Assembly (NCBI GenBank): GCA_051162045.1
Contig: JBISDI010000022.1
DNA: 64,000 nucleotides
Reading direction: 5' to 3' (one strand)
DNA from: Anaerozeibacter quisquiliarum
GTDB lineage: Bacteria; Bacillota; Clostridia; Christensenellales; Aristaeellaceae
A program made the translations under genes and the position numbers. Positions 1 to 8,298 of this stretch are shown here, piece after piece (within the stretch, counting starts at the first letter, position 1; each line of letters starts with the position of its first letter). Under the pieces are notes generated by a model. The model ran no database searches, was not told the origin of the DNA, and worked only from the letters and a program-made list of their open reading frames with translations.

Positions 1-165
1 CGCGGTCGTTACGTTGCAGTTGGCATGCCGCCGCGCCACCACCGCGGCCACCACGTCGATCCATTCGAGCAGCTTGCCGCCGAACAGCCGGTTGTAGCCG
101 TTCATCGAGCTCTGGGTCAGGATTTGCACCTGCTCCGTATAGGATTCATGGATGCGCTTGTTCAT
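1..165 (-). CDS. Acyl-CoA thioesterase, hotdog fold (N-terminal 55 codons, runs off the window)
   Basis: The gene continues beyond base 1, so only the N-terminus is present. The start is ATG at 165, preceded by a G-rich Shine-Dalgarno run (GGGGGGAC). The visible protein has the typical opening of a YciA/BFIT-like acyl-CoA thioesterase: N-G-Y-N-R-L-F-G-G at residues 22-30, followed by the helix E-W-I-D-V-V-A-A (34-41) and R-R-H-A-N-C-N-V-T-T (45-54). The family hydrolyses acyl-CoA to free acid and CoA in the cytoplasm; Asp37 lies where the catalytic acid is expected. It lies 107 bases downstream of rpe on the same strand and may be cotranscribed. Substrate chain length cannot be judged from this fragment. 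Confidence 0.85.
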   Translation of the reverse strand, partial: MNKRIHESYTEQVQILTQSSMNGYNRLFGGKLLEWIDVVAAVVARRHANCNVTTA

Positions 166-272
166 GTTGTCCCCCCATTCAACGATTGCCGATTTCGCCA
201 AATTGCGCGGCTGGCCGACCGGCGCCTTCCTCGCCGATCGCCCAGCCGTCCGCCGTGACCGGGATCCCCATC

Positions 273-938
273 CTATTCGATGCAGGCGCGCAGCCGAGCG
301 GTGAGCTCGCCGAGCGGCGCGCCGGGGGAGAAGATGCTCGACGTGCCGGCCACGAAGATGTCCGCGCCGGCCGCGCGCATCTTGATCGCGTTTTCGAAGC
401 TGACGTTGCCATCGACCTCGATCCGGACGCGCTCGCCGCCGTGCGCATCCAGGAAGGCGCGCGCCTTTGCGAGCTTGTCGAACGCGCCCGGAACCAGCTG
501 CTGGCCCGCGAAGCCCGGGTTCACCGTCATGATAAGCACGCCGTCGATCGTGCCGAGCGCATGCTCGAGCACCGAAACCGGCGTCATGGGGCCCAGCGCC
601 AGCATGGGTTTTGCGCCCAGCGCGCGGATCGCCTGAAGCGCGCGCAGCGGGTGCGGGGTGGACTCATAGTGCACCGAGACGCAGTCGCCCCCGCCGATCG
701 GAAACCACGACAGCTTGCGCTCGGGCTCGGTCACCATCAGATGGATGTCGAGCGGAACCTTACAGGCGCGCTTGAGCGCGCGGCAGAAATCGGGGCCCAG
801 TGTATAGTTGGGCACGAAGCTGCCGTCCATGATGTCGACGTGCAGGTATTCCATGCCCAGCGCTTCGAGCTCGCGCAGAGTCTCCTTGAGATGCAGGAAA
901 TCTACGCACATGACCGACGGGGCGATTTGACCCTTCAT
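273..938 (-). CDS. rpe: Ribulose-phosphate 3-epimerase
   Basis: 221 residues, the usual length for this TIM-barrel enzyme, which interconverts D-ribulose-5-phosphate and D-xylulose-5-phosphate in the cytoplasmic pentose phosphate pathway. Expected metal and catalytic residues are present: Ser8, H-V-D-I-M-D-G at 33-39 (His33, Asp35), His66 in D-I-H-L-M, the N-P-G-F-A-G-Q phosphate-loop region at 140-146, and Asp176 in E-V-D-G-N. The residues after Asp176 are N-V-S rather than the common G-I, a variation also seen in allulose-6-phosphate epimerase relatives, so the exact substrate is slightly uncertain. The start ATG at 938 has GGAGGG upstream. Neighbours do not suggest a specialised role. Confidence 0.93.
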   Translation of the reverse strand: MKGQIAPSVMCVDFLHLKETLRELEALGMEYLHVDIMDGSFVPNYTLGPDFCRALKRACKVPLDIHLMVTEPERKLSWFPIGGGDCVSVHYESTPHPLRALQAIRALGAKPMLALGPMTPVSVLEHALGTIDGVLIMTVNPGFAGQQLVPGAFDKLAKARAFLDAHGGERVRIEVDGNVSFENAIKMRAAGADIFVAGTSSIFSPGAPLGELTARLRACIE

Positions 939-1050
939 CGGCAGCCCTCCTTTATCCGCAGTATGCCGCCTCGATTATAGCATAGTTACCCCGATCTGTG
1001 CGCAAGATAACATCTTTTTCTCGTTGAGGACGTGTTTTAGACATGGGGGG

Positions 1051-1668
1051 TCAGGGCAGTGCCAGCCACTCTCCATTGTTCCACGCTTCAAAGTGCAGGT
1101 GCGCCGTAAGGCCGGCTTCGAGCGCCGAGGAGTCGCCCACCGCGCCCAGCGCGTCGCCGGCACGCACGCGGTCGCCTTCCTTGACCAGTTGGCTGGTCGC
1201 AAGGTTTGCATAGCGGGTCAACACGCCATCCGCGCCGGTGACCTCCACCACATTGCCCAGCAGCGCGTCGCGCCCCGCGCGCGTCACCGTGCCGGCGGCG
1301 GCCGCGCGCACCACCTCGCCCTTGACCGCCGCGATGTCGACGCCGACGTGGGTCTGCCACAGCGAGAGCGTGTCCGACCAGGTGGGCTCGTCGGGGCTGT
1401 GCGGAGTGAGCAGTTCGCGTCCGGCGACCGGCCAGTGAAGCGTCGGCGCATCCTGCCGCTGGGCGAGCCGCTCGTCGAGGCTGGACGAGGCTTGTGCGGG
1501 CGCGGGCGTCGGCGTCGGCGGCGGGGTCGGCGCGTTCATGCGCGCGCGCGCCAGCATCAGCGCGCCGCCCAGCAACAGCAGGCAGGCGCCCAGCGACAGG
1601 TAGAAGGCGTGTCGGCGCACGGCGCGGATGCAGCGGTTCGCGAGCTCGCGCAGTTGGTTGGGGTTCAT
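1051..1668 (-). CDS. Membrane-anchored M23 (LytM-fold) peptidase-like protein, possibly SpoIIQ-like
   Basis: 205 residues: a short cytoplasmic N-terminus, one membrane segment (about 22-42), a Pro/Thr/Ala linker (46-60) and a C-terminal LytM domain (78-205). The zinc ligands appear present: His107 and Asp111 (H-V-G-V-D) and the H-L-H pair (190, 192). The usual Y-A-H-L motif reads Y-A-N-L (153-156), so one active-site histidine is Asn155. M23 enzymes cut peptide crosslinks in peptidoglycan. This single-pass layout and a partly degraded catalytic site recall SpoIIQ, which bridges the forespore and mother-cell membranes. Spore coat genes elsewhere in the window fit a spore former. The SpoIIQ assignment is inference; an ordinary cell-wall hydrolase remains possible. 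The start at 1668 has a GAGG motif upstream. Confidence 0.7.
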   Translation of the reverse strand: MNPNQLRELANRCIRAVRRHAFYLSLGACLLLLGGALMLARARMNAPTPPPTPTPAPAQASSSLDERLAQRQDAPTLHWPVAGRELLTPHSPDEPTWSDTLSLWQTHVGVDIAAVKGEVVRAAAAGTVTRAGRDALLGNVVEVTGADGVLTRYANLATSQLVKEGDRVRAGDALGAVGDSSALEAGLTAHLHFEAWNNGEWLALP

Positions 1669-1988
1669 ACTGTCACATCCTCTCTATGCACAATAGTTTG
1701 AACCGTTCGCGCGAACCTATTCCGTCCGAACCCCATATAATGGTGGCAGCGGCTGTGGCCGAACCATTTCCCCGCTTTGGAGCGGCGCCCGCAGGCGGGG
1801 CGGCGCGTATTTTTGGTTGACGCGGCGGGCTCTATACATCGAGGCTGTTCGACCCGGGCTTCACGGACAAAGCGCCGGTCGGCGGGGTGTTCAAGGTGAC
1901 GGCCCGGGTGCTGGCGACCGTGCTGCCGCCGCTGATCCCGCCGCTCGGCCCGCGTGTCTTAGGCGGACGCGATCTGGAGGTGTTTTGC

Positions 1989-2855
1989 GTGAACCTGACC
2001 CCGAAACAGCTGGCGCTGATGAGCGTGCTCGCGGGGTACGACGTCCCGGAGCGGTTGCTGCCGCGCGTCAATTGTTCGCTGAGCGTCGGCCAGCTGGCGC
2101 GCGCGTTGTTGCAGGAACCGCCGCCCTGCGGCCCCGAGGGCGAGGGCGCCCGCGCGCTGGAGGCGATTTTGCGCGACGAGGCGCTGCTTAAGCTTTGGGT
2201 GACCGACTACATAAACCACAATCATACCAATGGATTCGTTGGTTACGCGTTCGAGGATGCGCGAGGCGCTGTGCTGGCCGCCTTCCGCGGCTCGGAGTCG
2301 ACGCACGGCTGTGCGCCCAGCAATGTGGACTGGTGGGACAATGTGCGCGCGCCGCTGCTCGGATCGGCGCAGTACGACGACGTACGGCGCTTCGCGGCCC
2401 GCCACGCGCGGCGGCCGCTGTTGTTCACCGGGCATTCGAAGGGGGCGCATAACGCGCTGTACGCGCTGGCCACCTCGCAGAATACGGCGGCGCGCGCGGT
2501 GGTGTTCGATGCTCAGGGCTTTGCGCGGGGGCAGTTGAGCGAGGCGGAGCGCGCGGCGCTCGAGGAACGCGCGCTCAACTATGTGCAGCGGGACGACGTG
2601 GTGGGCGCGCTGCTGTGGCACCCGGAGCGGCGGATCTTTGCGCAGGGCGTCGGTGAGGGCAACCCGCACGCGCTGTCCGCGATGGCGTTCGATGAGGCGG
2701 GCTACCCGATTCCCGCGCGCCGCACGCTGCGCTCGCGCGCCGCGGGCATTATGTCCCGCGCGCTGTACGAACGCCTGCAACCCCGCGTGGGCGGTTCAGG
2801 GAGTCCGGAGGGCAATGCCCTTTGGCGGGGTCCGGGGGTGGAGCCCTTGGCGTGA
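1989..2855 (+). CDS. DUF2974/Mbeg1-like alpha/beta hydrolase (putative lipase)
   Basis: 288 residues from GTG at 1989, chosen because GGAGG sits eight bases upstream. The frame stays open upstream to 1821 and looks coding-like there, so a longer N-terminus cannot be excluded. Lipase-like features are F-R-G-S-E (99-103) and the nucleophile elbow G-H-S-K-G (148-152, Ser150), the form found in DUF2974/Mbeg1 proteins. No signal peptide is visible, so the protein appears cytoplasmic. The last ~20 codons are Gly/Pro-rich and read into sequence that looks like a dispersed intergenic repeat, suggesting that the original stop was lost and the C-terminus extended. Substrate is unknown. Confidence 0.7.
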   Translation: MNLTPKQLALMSVLAGYDVPERLLPRVNCSLSVGQLARALLQEPPPCGPEGEGARALEAILRDEALLKLWVTDYINHNHTNGFVGYAFEDARGAVLAAFRGSESTHGCAPSNVDWWDNVRAPLLGSAQYDDVRRFAARHARRPLLFTGHSKGAHNALYALATSQNTAARAVVFDAQGFARGQLSEAERAALEERALNYVQRDDVVGALLWHPERRIFAQGVGEGNPHALSAMAFDEAGYPIPARRTLRSRAAGIMSRALYERLQPRVGGSGSPEGNALWRGPGVEPLA

Positions 2856-3009
2856 CTTTCGTCCCCCCCTAACCCCGCGCCGCCGTATCCGTCCCCCAAG
2901 CGATAGGGCCGCGCGGCCGGCTCTGGGTGACGGCGGCGCGGCGTTCCCGATGTCCGGTCTCAAAAAAACCACGGCCCCTACGGCATCGATTCTTGGCGCT
3001 ACGACCATC

Positions 3010-3051
3010 AAAAGCGGGGCTGCAGCGCCTTTCTCCCGGCGCTGCAGCCCC
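3010..3051 (-). terminator. Rho-independent terminator of htrA
   Basis: A perfect 14-bp stem (3016-3029 with 3038-3051) closes an 8-base loop. On the minus strand it is followed by four T residues (3013-3010). It lies 18 bases past the htrA stop. The opposite side lacks a T run, so it acts mainly leftward. Confidence 0.85.
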
Positions 3052-3069
3052 GATGACCGTTATCCTTGC

Positions 3070-4317
3070 TTACTTCAGCACTTCCAGCGTCACGTCAAAC
3101 GTCAGCGTCTCGAAGTCGCTCACGACGTTCGCCGGGGGGTTGTAGTACGACGGGCCGCGCCGGCCGCCGAAGAAGCCGCCGAAGGGGTCGTTGTAGCCGT
3201 AACCGCCGCCGTAGGGGGAGTTGTCGCCGCCGCTCTGGTTGCCGTTCAGGTAGCCGAGCGAATTCAGCAGCGCTTCCGCGTTGTCGTAGCGCGCTACGGT
3301 GATCTTGACGGTGTCGCCCGCCTTGTGCTGATCCATCTGCGTGGTCAGCTCCTGCAGCGACTTGACGCGGACGCCGTCGATCTCGGTAATGAAGTCGAAC
3401 TGCCTGAGCCCGGCGCGCTGGGCGGGGCTGTTTTCATTCAGCGACATCACGCCCACGCTGGCCGGCGGGTTGGTGTTGATCGGCTGCTCGGGGCCGTCGA
3501 TCGTCTGAACCATCACGCCCATCTGCGGGCGCTGCACCTTGCCGAACTGGATCAGGTCGCGGGCGATCGGGTAGGCCATGTCGATCGGAATCGCGAAGCC
3601 CAGCCCCTCGAAGGCGGCCTGCGAGAAGCCGCTGCCCAGGTACTTAAGCGTGTTGATGCCCACGAGTTCGCCGTTGATGTTGAACAGGCCGCCGCCCGAG
3701 TTGCCGCTGTTGATCGAAGCGTCGTGCTGGATGTAGGAGATGGCGCGGGAGGCGTTCTGCGCGTTGACGCTGGTGCGCTCGAGCGCCGATACGATGCCGC
3801 TGGTTACGGTATTGGCCAGCACGGTGCCGCCCGGGTTGCCGATGGCGATCACGGTCGAGCCGACCAGCAGGTCGCTGGAAATGCCCACCTTCACCGGCGT
3901 CAGCTCGGACGAGTCCACCTTGAGCACGGCCAGGTCGGTCGAGAAATCGCTGCCCACGAGCTTCGCTTGCGTGGTCTCGCCCGACGGCAGCGCGACTTCG
4001 TAGGTGTTGCCCTGCTCGATCACGTGGGCGTTGGTCAGCACGTAGCCCGGCTCGATCACCACGCCCGAGCCCTGCGCGATCTGCGTGCTGTTCTCGCCCT
4101 GGCCGCGCCGCCAGTTGGTGGCGTTGGTGATGACGCCCACCACCGAGTTTTCGGTCTTCTGCGCCACCGCGATGGCCGGGTTGTTGTCGCCGATCACGCC
4201 GCGCGCCTGCTCCTGCTCCTGCGCCAGCACCGAGCCGCCTACGAGCACACTCGCCAGCAGTACCGCCAGCAAGAGCGCGATCAGGTTGTTCCAGTGTGAT
4301 TTGCTTATGGTCTTCAT
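3070..4317 (-). CDS. htrA: HtrA/DegP-family serine protease with PDZ domain
   Basis: 415 residues from ATG at 4317, where GGAGGTG lies eight bases upstream; an in-frame extension to 4428 lacks such a site. A signal peptide or anchor spans about residues 10-32 (ending V-L-A-Q). The trypsin-like domain has the full triad: His98 (T-N-A-H-V), Asp128 (S-T-D-L-A) and Ser207 (S-G-N-S-G-G). A C-terminal PDZ domain follows (about 285-410). It carries an unusual Gly/Tyr/Asn-rich insertion near residues 355-390, before the final beta strands. HtrA proteases degrade or refold misfolded exported proteins at the cell surface. The gene is monocistronic with its own terminator. Confidence 0.93.
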   Translation of the reverse strand: MKTISKSHWNNLIALLLAVLLASVLVGGSVLAQEQEQARGVIGDNNPAIAVAQKTENSVVGVITNATNWRRGQGENSTQIAQGSGVVIEPGYVLTNAHVIEQGNTYEVALPSGETTQAKLVGSDFSTDLAVLKVDSSELTPVKVGISSDLLVGSTVIAIGNPGGTVLANTVTSGIVSALERTSVNAQNASRAISYIQHDASINSGNSGGGLFNINGELVGINTLKYLGSGFSQAAFEGLGFAIPIDMAYPIARDLIQFGKVQRPQMGVMVQTIDGPEQPINTNPPASVGVMSLNENSPAQRAGLRQFDFITEIDGVRVKSLQELTTQMDQHKAGDTVKITVARYDNAEALLNSLGYLNGNQSGGDNSPYGGGYGYNDPFGGFFGGRRGPSYYNPPANVVSDFETLTFDVTLEVLK

Positions 4318-4669
4318 GATATCGCACCTCCGATTCTGGTTGGTGATTGTATTGTAGCAAGCCATTTTAGCCAATCTATGAACGCGCGGTGAACAATTGA
4401 CAGCGGCGCGCGCTGGAATCAATCGCATTTAGCATATCCGATCCGGGAGGTTTCTACATTGGAAGCGATTGATAGTTTGCGCGGCGGCTTTGGACTTGGC
4501 CTGCACAAAGCTGCGCGCGGTGGTCGCGATCGACGGCATCGCGCCGCCGGAAAGAGCGCGCGCTGGCCGACGCGGTCTGGCGGACTCTTTTGCGCCCGCT
4601 CATTTCTGCAAAGCGCTTGACGCAGCGCCGCTGCGCCAGACCATGGACAAACCCGGCCCGCGAGAAAGT

Positions 4670-4813
4670 AAAAAAATCCCTCCCCTCTTGACAAAATGCA
4701 ACTAGTTACCTATAATGAACGCAACCGGTTACGAATCACGCTCCCTCACGCACAAAGCCGGTCCTCCGGGAGGCGGCCCATGTCGGACCTCGAGGCCGGG
4801 CCTTCATCTTCGG
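4670..4813 (+). repeat. Diverged duplicate of the marR promoter, operators and first marR codons
   Basis: This stretch matches 8172-8334 (the intact marR control region). Shared elements are the A-run, TTGACA (4688-4693), a 17-base spacer, TATAAT (4711-4716), the operator GCAACCGGTTAC (4721-4732), GGAGG and ATGTCGGA at 4780. Similarity fades about 30 bases into the marR reading frame, after which the sequence is unrelated. In this copy the spacer holds a second 12-mer, GCAACTAGTTAC (4698-4709). The intact copy carries an 18-base insertion before its start that is absent here. It is best read as a truncated duplicate whose promoter may still fire under MarR control. Between 4318 and 4669 I see only the htrA leader and no convincing gene. 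Confidence 0.8.
4688..4732 (+). promoter_or_regulatory. Consensus sigma-A promoter with two MarR-type operator sites
   Basis: TTGACA, 17 bases, TATAAT. Two 12-mers, GCAACTAGTTAC (4698-4709, in the spacer) and GCAACCGGTTAC (4721-4732, just after the -10), are spaced 23 bases start to start, about two helical turns. Both have palindromic cores (AACTAGTT, AACCGGTT). The same arrangement precedes marR at 8190. Confidence 0.75.
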
Positions 4814-4992
4814 AGCGGTCTTTAGGGATTGAATGCATGAAGATGTCTTTGCGAAACTTTCGAGAATCTATGGCTGCTCGAATGGGACGGCGGAGAAACG
4901 GCAAGCGGATATGTCGCGGCGGCCTACGCCCGCAAGCTTTGTGCCGTGTAACAACTGGCGATGATTGTAATTCGCCTGAATGGAGAGCGATA

Positions 4993-5304
4993 ATGCTTGA
5001 TAGAACCTTCTACACGAGGTTGCGCGACAGTGAAATCTATGACGATATAAGGGAGTATTGCAGGGTTGAAGGCGTAGGCGAGGACCATCTCAGGTCATCC
5101 TTAACCCAAGGCATGTGGCAGGCCATTCGCTTAGCGTGGGCTCGCTTGAAGGGATTCACACGCTTCATAGAGCAAATTATCAAGGGCGGTGAATCCGGAC
5201 GGCAATGCCAGGATCTCGCCTGCGGTTGGCAGAACGATACATCCACGGGCCTGGCCGGCGTAGACGATGCGACCGCGGCCTTTGGAAGAACTCAGTTCAA
5301 GTAG
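4993..5304 (+). CDS. Hypothetical protein, 103 aa
   Basis: I do not recognise this protein. ATG at 4993 has GGAG eight bases upstream, and the frame continues 104 codons. The first ~65 residues look like a genuine small soluble protein (alternating charged and hydrophobic helices, e.g. D-S-E-I-Y-D-D-I-R-E at 12-21), while the last ~35 are low in hydrophobics and look like read-through. It lies inside a stretch of decayed genes and has lower GC than the flanking core genes. It could be a fragment of a longer gene. No function is proposed. Confidence 0.4.
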   Translation: MLDRTFYTRLRDSEIYDDIREYCRVEGVGEDHLRSSLTQGMWQAIRLAWARLKGFTRFIEQIIKGGESGRQCQDLACGWQNDTSTGLAGVDDATAAFGRTQFK

Positions 5305-5420
5305 GGGGAAACGGTGATCGCCTGCGCGATGATTGCGTCGTTTGAACGATGCGCGTGGGCCGCAATGTGGTTTGCCGAGATTTGAGCAAGACAATGGGAA
5401 TTGCCCCTGAGTGAGGAAGT

Positions 5421-5732
5421 ATGGCACAGGATTTCAGAATGAGCAAAATGCAGGCGCGGGACATTGCCCAGGCCGTTGATCTCTGGGTTGAGCAATACAA
5501 GCGTTATTGTGGCGGCTCAAGGTCGTTTCCGCGCAATTGGATCAAGAACACCGGCGCGATCGAAGGCCACTTGTCAGAGAAGGTCGAAGACGGAATTGCG
5601 TTCGCCCTCAAATCCGGCGATGCTCTGTTTGGATACATAACCTATGACGAGTTTCCGTTATCCGTTTGCCAACAAGTTCTGGAAGAAGTACTTCGATCCC
5701 ATGCTCTTGTCCGCCAGAAGAACGATCCCTAA
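5421..5732 (+). pseudogene. GNAT-family acetyltransferase, N-terminal fragment
   Basis: The first ~75 residues resemble the N-terminus of a GNAT-type acetyltransferase: D-I-A-Q-A-V-D-L-W-V-E-Q-Y (14-26), then S-F-P-R-N-W and a G-Y-I-T-Y-D-E-F-P strand near 71-79. The reading frame then runs into unrelated sequence and stops, so the acetyl-CoA-binding P-loop region (R/Q-x-x-G-x-G/A) is missing. The ATG at 5421 has GAGG upstream. I read it as a truncated, non-functional remnant in the decayed region between the duplicated marR promoter and the ABC exporter. Family placement is from pattern recall. Confidence 0.55.
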
Positions 5733-5790
5733 GGACATCAACCATTCGATGGAAGCGATGCCGGGGGGACAGGCGTTTGCAACGAAATGA
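5644..5790 (+). pseudogene. C-terminal fragment of an unidentified protein, fused out of frame to the GNAT remnant
   Basis: In the frame +1 relative to the GNAT remnant, 48 codons read through to a TGA at 5788-5790. The translation (F-A-N-K-F-W-K-K-Y-F-D-P-M-L-L near the start, ending P-G-G-Q-A-F-A-T-K) has ordinary protein composition rather than the Arg/Pro-rich look of a shadow frame. I infer the tail of another gene joined here by a deletion. It ends ten bases before the ABC ATPase start. Identity unknown. Confidence 0.3.
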
Positions 5791-5799
5791 AAAGGGGCG

Positions 5800-6519
5800 A
5801 TGCGCATGTTGAGGATAAAACATTTGACGAAGGCCTATGGGGATCATAAGGCGGTCGATGACCTGTCGCTCCATATTAAAAGGGGAGAGATATTTGGGTT
5901 TATTGGGCACAACGGCGCTGGGAAGACCACGACGATCAAGGCGTGCGCTGGCATCCTGCGGTTTGACGCGGGCGAAGTGTACATCAACGGTTTATCCATA
6001 AAGGAAAAGCCGATCGCGTGCAAAAAAATGATCGCCTACATCCCGGACGATCCCAATCTTTATGAGTTTTATGAGGGCATCCAGTATCTCAATTTTATCG
6101 CCAATATCTATGGCATACCGCAGGGAGAGCGTGAGCGGAGGATCAGGGAATTCGCGGACCTGTTTGAGCTTACGCCTGATCTCGGCCAACTGATCTGCGC
6201 CTACTCGCATGGCATGAAGCAGAAACTTGCCATTATCTCCGCGCTGATCCGTTCGCCTAAGCTCATTATGATGGATGAGCCGTTCACCGGCCTTGATCCA
6301 AAGGCTTCACACACGCTCAAGCAGCTCATGCGGGCGCTGTGCGATCGCGGCGGCGCGGTCTTCTTCTCCACGCATGTGCTGGAAGTGGCAGAGAAGCTTT
6401 GTGACAAGGTGGCGATTATCCGCAAGGGCAAACTCGTCATATCCGGCAGCATGAGCGAGGTCAAAGGCGCCGAATCGCTCGAGGACGTTTTCCTGGAACT
6501 GGAGGATCAAAATGCTTAG
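5800..6519 (+). CDS. ABC transporter ATP-binding protein
   Basis: 239 residues, typical of the CcmA/NatA-type ATPase of an ABC-2 exporter. Walker A is G-H-N-G-A-G-K-T (36-43), the signature is Y-S-H-G-M-K-Q-K (an LSGGQ variant) and Walker B is I-M-M-D-E-P with T-G-L-D-P directly after. A switch His lies in F-F-S-T-H-V. GGGGCG precedes the ATG at 5800; a second ATG at 5806 is also possible. Its stop overlaps the start of the membrane subunit by eight bases, so the two are translationally coupled. Cargo is unknown. It probably shares transcription with the upstream decayed region and its MarR-type promoter. Confidence 0.9.
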   Translation: MRMLRIKHLTKAYGDHKAVDDLSLHIKRGEIFGFIGHNGAGKTTTIKACAGILRFDAGEVYINGLSIKEKPIACKKMIAYIPDDPNLYEFYEGIQYLNFIANIYGIPQGERERRIREFADLFELTPDLGQLICAYSHGMKQKLAIISALIRSPKLIMMDEPFTGLDPKASHTLKQLMRALCDRGGAVFFSTHVLEVAEKLCDKVAIIRKGKLVISGSMSEVKGAESLEDVFLELEDQNA

Positions 6520-8119
6520 GACGCTAATAAAGGCCCGTGTATACGCGCTGTTCAGCTCCATTTTCCGGGGAACGCGCGTAAAAAGGAAGCACACCCCCCT
6601 GCTCAAGGCGCTGACAGGCCTCCTTGCACTTTTTGTGATTGGGAACTTCCTGATGCTGCTTGGGAGCCTGTTCGGCGCGATCTGCCAGCCGCTCCATATG
6701 GCCGGCCTTGACTGGCTGTATTTTTCGCTCGCGGGCATGATCTCATTCGCGTTCATCCTGATCGGCGGCGTGCCGATGGCTCAATCGCAGCTGTTTGAGG
6801 CGAAGGACAATGAGCTGCTCCTTTCCATGCCGATTCCGCCAAGGCTGATCCTGATATCGCGGATGGCCATTTTGCTGGCGGCGGACTACATCGTCGAGGG
6901 TTGCGTCGTTGTTCCGGCCGGTGCGGTTTACTGCATGAACGCACCCGTATCCGTTTCGGGCGTCCTTTACTTTGTCGTAGCCTTTCTCTTCCTGCCTCTG
7001 CTCGCGATGTCCTTCTCCTGCCTCTTTGGGTGGCTGCTGACCCTGATCTCCTCGCGGGTGCGGAACAAGTCCCTCGTTGTAACGACGCTCTCGGTCGGCC
7101 TCTTGCTCCTGTACTTCTACGCTTTCTCCCAGATGAACGGGTATATAAGTCACCTCATCGCCCATGGGGTAGCCATTGCGGATGCAATACGGCGCGCCTT
7201 GTTCCCGGCGTACCATCTCGGAAACGCGGTCGCGGGGAAGGACCCCGTGAGCCTGCTTCTGTTCATCCTGTGCACGGTCGCCCCGTTTATTGTCGCGGTC
7301 TGGATCGTCTCCGCAAACTTCATCCGCATTGTAACGACGCGCCCGGGCTCGGTGAAAACGGCGTACAGGAAAATGCCGCTCAAGGTGAGCGGGGCCATGA
7401 CGGCGCTGGTGCGCAAGGAGATCCGGCATTTCTTTTCAAGCCCCATGTACATCCTGAATACCGCGTTGGGCGTCATCTTTACGTTCATCTTTCCGATAGC
7501 GATGCTCGTAAAGCGCGACCTGCTGGCGGTTCTGTTTGAAGGGAATATTCCCGCCATCGCCGAAATGCGGGGGCCGATTGTGCTCCTGATGCTGGGCGGA
7601 ATCTCGGCTACCAACATCATATCGGCCCCTTCGATTTCGCTTGAGGGCAAAAACCTGTGGATCGCACAGTCCATCCCTATTGCAGGGAGCGACGTGCTGC
7701 TGTCCAAAGCGTATGCGCATATGATCCTATGCCTGCCATCCATCGCTTTTGCCGCAGCCGTTTTGAACGCCATCCTGGATCTGAGCATGGGCATGAGGAT
7801 CTTGCTGTTTGCCACCCCTGCGCTCCTGACGGTGTTTGCGGCGCTTTTCGGCGTCGCCGTAAACCTTCGTTTTCCCAAGTTTGACTGGATCAATGAAACG
7901 ACTGCCATCAAACGGGGGCTGAGCACCATGGTGGCCATGTTTGGATCCATGGCTGTTGTAGGCGGTACCGCCGCGCTTTACGCATTCAAATTGCACGGCA
8001 AGGCGGATGTAGAGACCTTTACTGTCTTGTTCTCGCTTCTGCTGGCCGCGGCGAACGCCGGCCTGTACGCTTTCCTGAAAACAAAGGGCAGCGAAGCCTT
8101 CGCCGCTCTCCATTTCTGA
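6512..8119 (+). CDS. ABC-2-type exporter membrane protein
   Basis: 535 residues with about 10-12 hydrophobic segments, starting after a short basic N-terminus (T-R-V-K-R-K-H). It is coupled by an 8-base overlap to the ATPase gene upstream, so the pair forms one exporter in the cytoplasmic membrane. The length and the two-half arrangement (segments at about 25-265 and 305-535, split by a soluble loop with K-E-I-R-H-F-F) fit the large putative ABC exporter permeases of Clostridia. I cannot assign the cargo; drug, lantibiotic or lipid export are all possible. It is followed by the marR-DUF6544 unit. Confidence 0.8.
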   Translation: MLRTLIKARVYALFSSIFRGTRVKRKHTPLLKALTGLLALFVIGNFLMLLGSLFGAICQPLHMAGLDWLYFSLAGMISFAFILIGGVPMAQSQLFEAKDNELLLSMPIPPRLILISRMAILLAADYIVEGCVVVPAGAVYCMNAPVSVSGVLYFVVAFLFLPLLAMSFSCLFGWLLTLISSRVRNKSLVVTTLSVGLLLLYFYAFSQMNGYISHLIAHGVAIADAIRRALFPAYHLGNAVAGKDPVSLLLFILCTVAPFIVAVWIVSANFIRIVTTRPGSVKTAYRKMPLKVSGAMTALVRKEIRHFFSSPMYILNTALGVIFTFIFPIAMLVKRDLLAVLFEGNIPAIAEMRGPIVLLMLGGISATNIISAPSISLEGKNLWIAQSIPIAGSDVLLSKAYAHMILCLPSIAFAAAVLNAILDLSMGMRILLFATPALLTVFAALFGVAVNLRFPKFDWINETTAIKRGLSTMVAMFGSMAVVGGTAALYAFKLHGKADVETFTVLFSLLLAAANAGLYAFLKTKGSEAFAALHF

Positions 8120-8189
8120 CGGGCGATTCGCAAGGCGCGATCGAATTCAATCGGCTTCGTTGCCCTCCCGCAAAAAATTCCGCTCCCCC

Positions 8190-8234
8190 TTGACAAAAGG
8201 CAACCAGATACCTATAATAAACGCAACCGGTTAC
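8190..8234 (+). promoter_or_regulatory. marR promoter with paired operator sites
   Basis: TTGACA (8190-8195), 17 bases, TATAAT (8213-8218). Operator-like 12-mers are GCAACCAGATAC (8200-8211) and GCAACCGGTTAC (8223-8234), 23 bases apart as in the copy at 4688. The placement over the spacer and just downstream of the -10 fits autorepression by the MarR protein encoded 65 bases later. Confidence 0.8.
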
Positions 8235-8298
8235 TGATGCTTGGGAATAGGATCATCGTACGCCCTACGCGCACAACCGGTCCGTCAGGAGGAAGCCC

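Noticed and set aside
1705..1716. 12-bp palindrome GTTCGCGCGAAC and a TATAAT at 1736 upstream of the DUF2974 gene
   Set aside because: The palindrome is a simple CG-rich one and no -35 fits the TATAAT, so I did not list a promoter or operator.
2581..4299. 572-codon open frame on the plus strand across htrA
   Set aside because: Arg/Val/His-rich translation without family features. It is the antisense shadow of htrA, which has a ribosome site and a complete catalytic triad.
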